Part shown: positions 5,646 through 9,638 of the stretch, in pieces
Position numbering within the stretch: position 1 is the first letter of the stretch
Layout: every line of letters starts with the position of its first letter
NCBI GenBank assembly: GCA_013619035.1
Contig: JABXKX010000054.1
Location: 1 to 9,638 of the forward strand
DNA length: 9,638 bases
Direction of reading: 5' to 3'
Source: Peptostreptococcaceae bacterium
Lineage (GTDB): Bacteria; Bacillota_A; Clostridia; Peptostreptococcales; Acidaminobacteraceae
Notes under the pieces: model-generated
The model's input: only the letters and a program-made list of their open reading frames with translations
What the model was told of the DNA's origin: nothing
Databases searched by the model: none
Made by a program: the position numbers and the translations under genes

Positions 5646-7528
5646 ACGTTTGAGACATACCAATCCATTTCAATAATTTCTGCGGCTGATAAAACACGTT
5701 CATCAAATACTCTTAGAACACCCGCCTGATCTTTAAGTGGTCCGTTAAATGGTCTGAATTGATCTGAACTGATCAAACGTTTCATTAAGTTCACCAGCTT
5801 TCGTGTTTCTGTTGGTACTATATTTTCATTCATATAAATATCAATACCACCAGATTCGAGTCCCCACCAGAAATTGATAAGTTTTTTACTCTTTGTATTT
5901 TTAACAATTCTACTATATGAACCGTTTAACATACTGTTTATAATCTTAGTATAAAAAACATCCCATTTCCATATTGGTGCAGCAAGGTAATCTTCTAATT
6001 CCTTTGTTTCATTATTAACAGAACAAAGCATTGAAGTGATACCATATGATTTGGTAGCGGTTCTAGAAAGCATATTGTTTTTACTACTAATATAATCCGC
6101 ACCCTCTACAATTAAAGATTTGATTTTCTTTTCATTGTCTTTTGGTGAATTCCAGACCCCGGTATATGCCACTTTAACAATCGCATTTGGATTAACCATT
6201 TTAGCACCAATTGCATAAGCATTGATACAAGATATTGTATCTGGAGTAGAACTTGCAGCTGTATATCCAATTATATTACTATTTGTCATAGCACCTGCAA
6301 TCATACCTGTTAAAAATCTTGTTTCAAATGAACGACCATAATAACTCGACATATGAACATAAGGTCTGTTTCCAGAACAGTTAAAGAATTTTACTTTATC
6401 GTATAAAAGTGCTGCACTCAACGTTGCTTTTCTGTGTATAACAGCCGTTGTGAATATCGCCTGATAGTTACTTTGAACCAGTTCATCAATGAGTGCTTTT
6501 AATTGATCATCGTCTTGAATGTTTTCAAATGATTTGGTTTCAATATTGTCTTTGAATGTTTCTTCAACAGCCAAACGACCTAATTCATGTGAATAAGACC
6601 AACCTGACTCTTCTATTTTTTTTGCATAGATAAATGCAATTTTCATTTTTTTGCCCATCAAACCTGAAAGAGAATCCAACAGACTTGTTTTCTCAAGATC
6701 CGTTGAACGTGCTTTTATCTCCATCGACTCTTCTACATCAGAACTCATCAATTCCCTAATCAGTTTAGGCATTAATTCTGTTGTTTTATTAACATCAAGA
6801 ATCAATGGTAAGTCATAAATCTTAACAAAAAGTATAAACGCATCCGCGGTTGTAACCTGTACAGCATCTCCACCAAGTTCTTTGTATATCTTTCTAAATG
6901 GCAAATAGACTTCATGATAGAAGTGTTTGTACTTGTCATTGTAAAATCCCAATTCCGGATTATATGATGATAATGCTTCATCTAACTCATCATAATCCTC
7001 TGGGTTGGATAACCATAATTGATTCAATTGTGTCTGTCGATTAAACTCTAAGAATCTATAATACAGTCTCACATCTTTATCATATTCATCGTATTTAGGA
7101 ATAAGTCTTAGAATTTGACCTCTGATAGCAGAGGCTTCAAAATGTTTAAGCACACTGACCCTTTTATTACCTTCAATTACATAGAAGAAATTCATATACT
7201 CATATACTTTAATAGGATCTCGTATGCCTTCATCTAAGTGAGCTTCACACAAAGTGATCCACTTTGATGCAAATTCTGTATTAGATCCTTCAAGTGGCAT
7301 AAAACTTTTTGAAAATGACATTCTTCTAAAATTTGAATAAGTTCCTTTTATTTTCTTTAAAGGGATTTCCATTTCTCCTAAGTCGACAGTTGTCATAATA
7401 TCAATATCCACAATCAAACCATCTAAAGAAGTTAAGTGACCTGATTTACCTCTTGCTTTTCTTCGGTTGTATTCCTTTTTTCCTTTTGCTCTTGCATCGT
7501 TATACAATTCTTTTAAATTTTCGTACAT
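5627..7528 (-). CDS. Cytoplasmic ParB-like/BMP (PnrA-like) two-domain protein
   Basis: This 633-aa protein has two recognisable parts. Residues about 45-150 resemble a ParB/sulfiredoxin-like domain, with IPLKKIKGTYSN, SLCEAHL-type and RDPIKVYE segments and the core EGNKRVSVLKHF (119-130), comparable to the 'DGNHR' signature. After a helical linker, residues about 295-575 form a basic-membrane-protein domain: KMKIAFIYAKKIEESGWSYS (294-313), AIFTTAVIHR (357-366), MSSYYGRSFETRFLTGMIAG (393-412), and a GITSM and WKWD region. BMP domains are normally lipoprotein nucleoside-binding subunits of ABC importers, but there is no signal peptide or lipobox here and no ABC genes nearby. Cytoplasmic sensing of a nucleoside-like ligand is an inference. 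Similar signal-less proteins of about 630 aa are annotated as 'BMP family substrate-binding' in Firmicutes. The ATG at 7528 has GAGGTGA upstream. The 3' end lies in the shared palindrome. Confidence 0.82.
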   Translation of the reverse strand: MYENLKELYNDARAKGKKEYNRRKARGKSGHLTSLDGLIVDIDIMTTVDLGEMEIPLKKIKGTYSNFRRMSFSKSFMPLEGSNTEFASKWITLCEAHLDEGIRDPIKVYEYMNFFYVIEGNKRVSVLKHFEASAIRGQILRLIPKYDEYDKDVRLYYRFLEFNRQTQLNQLWLSNPEDYDELDEALSSYNPELGFYNDKYKHFYHEVYLPFRKIYKELGGDAVQVTTADAFILFVKIYDLPLILDVNKTTELMPKLIRELMSSDVEESMEIKARSTDLEKTSLLDSLSGLMGKKMKIAFIYAKKIEESGWSYSHELGRLAVEETFKDNIETKSFENIQDDDQLKALIDELVQSNYQAIFTTAVIHRKATLSAALLYDKVKFFNCSGNRPYVHMSSYYGRSFETRFLTGMIAGAMTNSNIIGYTAASSTPDTISCINAYAIGAKMVNPNAIVKVAYTGVWNSPKDNEKKIKSLIVEGADYISSKNNMLSRTATKSYGITSMLCSVNNETKELEDYLAAPIWKWDVFYTKIINSMLNGSYSRIVKNTKSKKLINFWWGLESGGIDIYMNENIVPTETRKLVNLMKRLISSDQFRPFNGPLKDQAGVLRVFDERVLSAAEIIEMDWYVSNVKILDV

Positions 7529-7545
7529 GACATCACCTCAATACT

Positions 7546-7573
7546 AGTATAGGGTTACTTTCCAGAAATCCAA
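7546..7573 (-). promoter_or_regulatory. Probable promoter of the ParB-like/BMP gene
   Basis: On the minus strand TTGGAT (7568-7573), a 16-bp spacer and TATACT (7546-7551) fit a moderate sigma-A promoter. It starts transcription a few bases before the ribosome binding site GAGGTGA. It lies downstream of the nox terminator, so the gene appears to be its own transcription unit. Confidence 0.5.
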
Positions 7574-7622
7574 AGTTATTCTTTTGGTTTCAACTAATTT
7601 TATAAATACTACATAAATATAC

Positions 7623-7661
7623 CCAAAAAAAACAAAGAAAAACGAAGGCTTAGCCTTCGTT
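7623..7661 (-). terminator. Intrinsic terminator of nox
   Basis: On the minus strand a 9-bp G+C-containing stem (AACGAAGGC/GCCTTCGTT, 7641-7661 with a 3-nt loop) begins three bases past the nox stop. It is followed by a T-rich tract with runs of five, three and eight T's down to about 7623. It is the strongest one-directional terminator in the window. Confidence 0.92.
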
Positions 7662-7664
7662 AGA

Positions 7665-8990
7665 TTATTTTGCATTTAAACCAGCAACATTTAAGAAATT
7701 CCATGGCTTGTTATAGTGCGGTTGGAAGAAGAAATCAACATATGCTAACTCATCAATTGTCATCTTGTTTTGTATCACAACCGACATGGTGTTAATCGAT
7801 TGAGTCAAATCTTCATCTGAAATCAATTGAGCACCTAAAACAACTCTTGAAGTCTTGTTATAAACCACTTTTAAAGTGACTTCAGAATAGGTTGGCATAA
7901 ATTCAGGTCTCCAGTTTTCTTTAATTAAGACAACTTCTACATCCAAACCTTTTTCTTTAGCAGTTAATTCTGTTAAACCCGTTGAAGCAATATTATGATT
8001 ATAAATCTTAATACCCGATGTCCCTTGAGTGCCCATATATCTTGCTGTATCTTTTTTCAAGTTTTTAGCAACGATAGTACCCATTCTCACAGCGTTTGTA
8101 GCCAGTGGAATATAAGCACTCTCACCTGTTGGATTGTAAATGACAGCACAACTGTCACCTGCTGCAAATACATCTGGATGACTTGTATGCATATACTCAT
8201 CAATGACAATTGCACCACTTGGCAACATATCAATTTGACCTTTTAGAAGACCAGTGTTTGGTTTAAAACCAATACATAAAACAACTAAATCTGTGTCATA
8301 AGTCCCTTTATCAGTCACAACTCTTTTAACTGTCTCTTGACCTTCAAATCTAGAAACACATTGACCTAAAGCAAGTGTCACACCTTTATCTTCAAATGAT
8401 TTTTGAGCTGGTGCTGTAAATTCTGGATCCAAATATTTTGGTAAAATTCTATCTTGTGCATCGATTAAAGTAACATTCTTACCTAACATTTCAAATGCTT
8501 CTACCAGTTCTACACCGATATACCCTGCACCAACAACTGTGATATTCTCAACTTGTTTTGCTTTTTCTATAATCACTTTCGCATGATCATAATTTTTACA
8601 TAACACAATGTTTTCTTTTTCAATACCTTCAATTGGCGGTTGTATTGGCCATGAGCCAGTTGTCACAATCAACTTATCAAATGTATCTTCAAACGTTTCA
8701 TTTGTTTCTAAGTTTTTAATGGTTACCGTCTTCTCATTCACATTAACATCTAATACATCATGCTTCATTTTTGTTGTCACACCTAAATCAGCAAGTGCTT
8801 CTGGTGATGAATAGAATAATCCCTGCGGATCTTTAACCACATCTGCTACATGGAGTGCGATACCACATGATAAAAATGATATATTGTCGTTTCTTTCATA
8901 TACTGTAATATTAAGATCTTCATATAAGTTTGCTGCGTTAACAATTGCTGCTGTACCTGCATGTGTACAGCCGATTACGATTACTTTCAT
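7665..8990 (-). CDS. nox: FAD-dependent NADH oxidase (H2O-forming type)
   Basis: This 441-aa flavoprotein of the peroxide/disulfide-reductase family most likely reduces O2 to water with NADH, regenerating NAD+ in the cytoplasm. It has the N-terminal FAD motif with active-site histidine (GCTHAG, 7-12, His10), the single redox cysteine in FLSCGIAL (Cys42, the cysteine-sulfenic acid position), the NAD-binding VVGAGYIGVELVEAF (152-166), the second FAD motif FAAGDS (275-280), and a C-terminal dimerisation domain ending HYNKPWNFLNVAGLN. Length is typical. CoA-disulfide reductase and NADH peroxidase share this plan, but GCTHAGT and SCGIAL favour the oxidase. The ATG at 8990 has AGGAGG four bases upstream. 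The gene is monocistronic, between its own promoter (9038-9066) and terminator (7623-7661). An inverted repeat over the expected transcription start suggests redox control. Confidence 0.93.
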   Translation of the reverse strand: MKVIVIGCTHAGTAAIVNAANLYEDLNITVYERNDNISFLSCGIALHVADVVKDPQGLFYSSPEALADLGVTTKMKHDVLDVNVNEKTVTIKNLETNETFEDTFDKLIVTTGSWPIQPPIEGIEKENIVLCKNYDHAKVIIEKAKQVENITVVGAGYIGVELVEAFEMLGKNVTLIDAQDRILPKYLDPEFTAPAQKSFEDKGVTLALGQCVSRFEGQETVKRVVTDKGTYDTDLVVLCIGFKPNTGLLKGQIDMLPSGAIVIDEYMHTSHPDVFAAGDSCAVIYNPTGESAYIPLATNAVRMGTIVAKNLKKDTARYMGTQGTSGIKIYNHNIASTGLTELTAKEKGLDVEVVLIKENWRPEFMPTYSEVTLKVVYNKTSRVVLGAQLISDEDLTQSINTMSVVIQNKMTIDELAYVDFFFQPHYNKPWNFLNVAGLNAK

Positions 8991-9020
8991 AATTCCTCCT
9001 AATTTGTAATGATTATAAAT

Positions 9021-9038
9021 TTGTTATCTCTATAACAA
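9021..9038. promoter_or_regulatory. Candidate Rex-like operator of nox
   Basis: The repeat TTGTTATCTCTATAACAA has perfect 7-bp arms around a 4-nt centre. It lies immediately after the -10 box and over the predicted start of nox transcription. The Firmicute Rex site is of the type TTGTTAANNNNTTAACAA; this differs only at the innermost base of each arm. Rex is a repressor released by NADH, and an NADH oxidase gene is a logical target. No rex gene is in the window, so the assignment is inference from site form, position and gene. Confidence 0.6.
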
Positions 9039-9066
9039 TCTTAGTTTAATTTTTAACAATTGTCAA
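9038..9066 (-). promoter_or_regulatory. Promoter of nox
   Basis: On the minus strand a consensus TTGACA (9061-9066), a 17-bp spacer and TAAGAT (9038-9043) form the promoter. Transcription should begin near 9031, inside the inverted repeat at 9021-9038. The -35 region also sits in an imperfect 14-bp palindrome TTGACAATTGTTAA (9053-9066). This contains one TTGTTAA half-site and may be a second, weaker binding site. Confidence 0.85.
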
Positions 9067-9327
9067 TGATTTTATTCTATTTTAGTATACTTTGATTAAT
9101 AAACATATAATTTGAATCTTAAATGACAATATTTAATTAAAACCGGAACAGAACAATAGAAAACAGAATGAAACATCTAAAAATCAAAATGTTATTGTAA
9201 GCTTAAGTACTTACATATGCAACTTTCTTAACTGATCTTTCAGAGTGAAACATAAATCTCATAAATAAAATAATCCTTCAGCATATTGTGAGGAGTCATA
9301 TGTGATCGAATTCGTTTAGCAAAAAAG

Positions 9328-9365
9328 AAAAAAGACCTATCTTTATTTCGAGAAGGGTCTTTTTT
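9328..9365. terminator. Bidirectional intrinsic terminator
   Basis: AAAAAAGACC (9328-9337) pairs with GGTCTTTTTT (9356-9365) around an 18-nt loop, giving a 10-bp stem with a U-tract in either direction. No intact gene feeds into it from either side, so it is probably left from a gene that has since decayed, or it insulates nox from upstream transcription. Confidence 0.65.
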
Positions 9366-9438
9366 ATGATGAAATTCAATATCTACTTACTCAACCGCCT
9401 TTCAACTTTCAATATGTAGGGATAATGTCAAACTATAA

Positions 9439-9576
9439 CCTGATGTTACAACTTTACTATATCAGCACGCATATTGGAGTAGTTTTGCGCCAGAGGAAAA
9501 GATGGAAATGCCCCATATCAATTTAGATACAAAAGAAATGTGTTTCGAAACTATATTAAAGATAATCGAAAAGTAG
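9439..9576 (+). pseudogene. Possible C-terminal remnant of a P-loop kinase-like gene
   Basis: After an in-frame TAA (9436-9438) the plus strand is open for 45 codons to a TAG. The residues are protein-like, including YQHAYWSSFAPEEK, then MEMPHINLDTKE, then ETILKIIEK. The order 'F.P...PHI.LDT....E.I..I' resembles, from memory, the last helix-strand-helix of small AAA/zeta-like nucleotide kinases; this is a weak pattern match. No P-loop or start is present upstream, so if real it is only a tail. An internal ATG at 9502 with GAGG five bases upstream could allow a 24-aa peptide. A terminator hairpin begins four bases after the stop, as expected for a true gene end. Confidence 0.35.
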
Positions 9577-9579
9577 TTT

Positions 9580-9605
9580 AAATCCACCTTATAAAGGTGG
9601 ATTTT
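9580..9605 (+). terminator. Intrinsic terminator after the plus-strand remnant
   Basis: An 11-bp perfect stem (AAATCCACCTT with AAGGTGGATTT, 9580-9604) has a 3-nt loop and a short T-run (TTTT, 9602-9605) on the plus strand. It follows the TAG at 9574-9576 directly. On the minus strand it is followed by TTTAAACTAC, so termination there would be weak. Confidence 0.7.
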
Positions 9606-9638
9606 GCTTACATATAATGAAATCAGTTATATATATAG

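Larger units (their letters stand above)
9067..9638. other. About 570 bp without an intact gene
   Basis: Both strands are broken by stops in every frame. It holds the two hairpins at 9328-9365 and 9580-9605, a short plus-strand frame at 9439-9576, and otherwise AT-rich sequence with no convincing promoter. A 16-codon plus-strand frame (9269-9319, ending YVIEFV) stops nine bases before the first hairpin and might be the tail of a lost gene, but it is too short to judge. No tRNA, rRNA, CRISPR or insertion-sequence ends are seen. The stretch looks like decayed coding DNA between old terminators. Confidence 0.55.

Noticed and set aside
7995..8814. Open plus-strand frames opposite nox (7995-8246 and 8608-8814)
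   Set aside because: They are antisense shadows of a conserved flavoprotein gene, rich in Ser, Thr and Cys and without recognisable motifs.
9091..9111. TTGATT ... TATAAT on the plus strand
   Set aside because: The spacer is only about 9 bp, too short for a promoter, and no gene follows.
9196..9215. Small inverted repeat TGTAAG/CTTACA with an 8-nt loop
   Set aside because: A 6-bp AT-rich stem is expected by chance here, and it has no T-tract or promoter context.
9240..9345. Minus-strand frame with KRIRSHMTPHN-like residues resembling an IS3-type transposase tail
   Set aside because: It is short, runs through a terminator hairpin (giving FFFF), has no adjoining transposase sequence and no IS ends; similarity is probably chance.

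Overview
The window is AT-rich, compact and bacterial. It uses the standard code: every tryptophan codon I checked is TGG, and TGA ends the MFS gene. Shine-Dalgarno sites are strong (AAGGAGG type), 5' leaders are very short, and intrinsic terminators are frequent. The gene content (a TetM/TetO-like GTPase, an H2O-forming-type NADH oxidase, an MTA/SAH nucleosidase, and a signal-less BMP-domain protein with a ParB-like N-terminus) points to a low-GC Firmicute or an Acholeplasma-like mollicute. The exact taxon is inference. Seven recognisable genes and one overlooked 58-codon gene are supported.

Left block (1-4928, minus strand, read right to left): a good promoter (4900-4928) drives an MFS transporter, mtnN (ATGA overlap) and a 58-aa protein. 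An intrinsic terminator overlaps that small gene's stop and ends just before the ribosome binding site of a 630-aa TetM/TetO-family GTPase. A DUF1186 protein follows 10 nt after the GTPase, then a symmetrical terminator (62-90). I see no good separate promoter for the GTPase, so the hairpin may work as an attenuator. The ribosome binding site of another minus-strand gene lies at the extreme left edge.

Middle block: a divergent plus-strand promoter (4999-5027) drives a metallophosphoesterase. It converges on a 633-aa minus-strand gene with a ParB-like N-terminal part and a C-terminal BMP (PnrA-like) domain. The two genes overlap by 4 bp inside a perfect 26-bp palindrome that encodes the C-terminus of both proteins.

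Right block: an NADH oxidase gene (minus) has a strong promoter, its own terminator, and an 18-bp inverted repeat resembling a Rex site across the expected transcription start. From about 9067 to the right edge there is no intact gene: two terminator-type hairpins and one short, possibly decayed plus-strand reading frame are all that can be seen.

Nothing here is a clear new defence or mobile system. The points most worth following are the attenuator-like leader of the TetM-like gene, the Rex-like control of nox, and the cytoplasmic ParB-like/BMP fusion.
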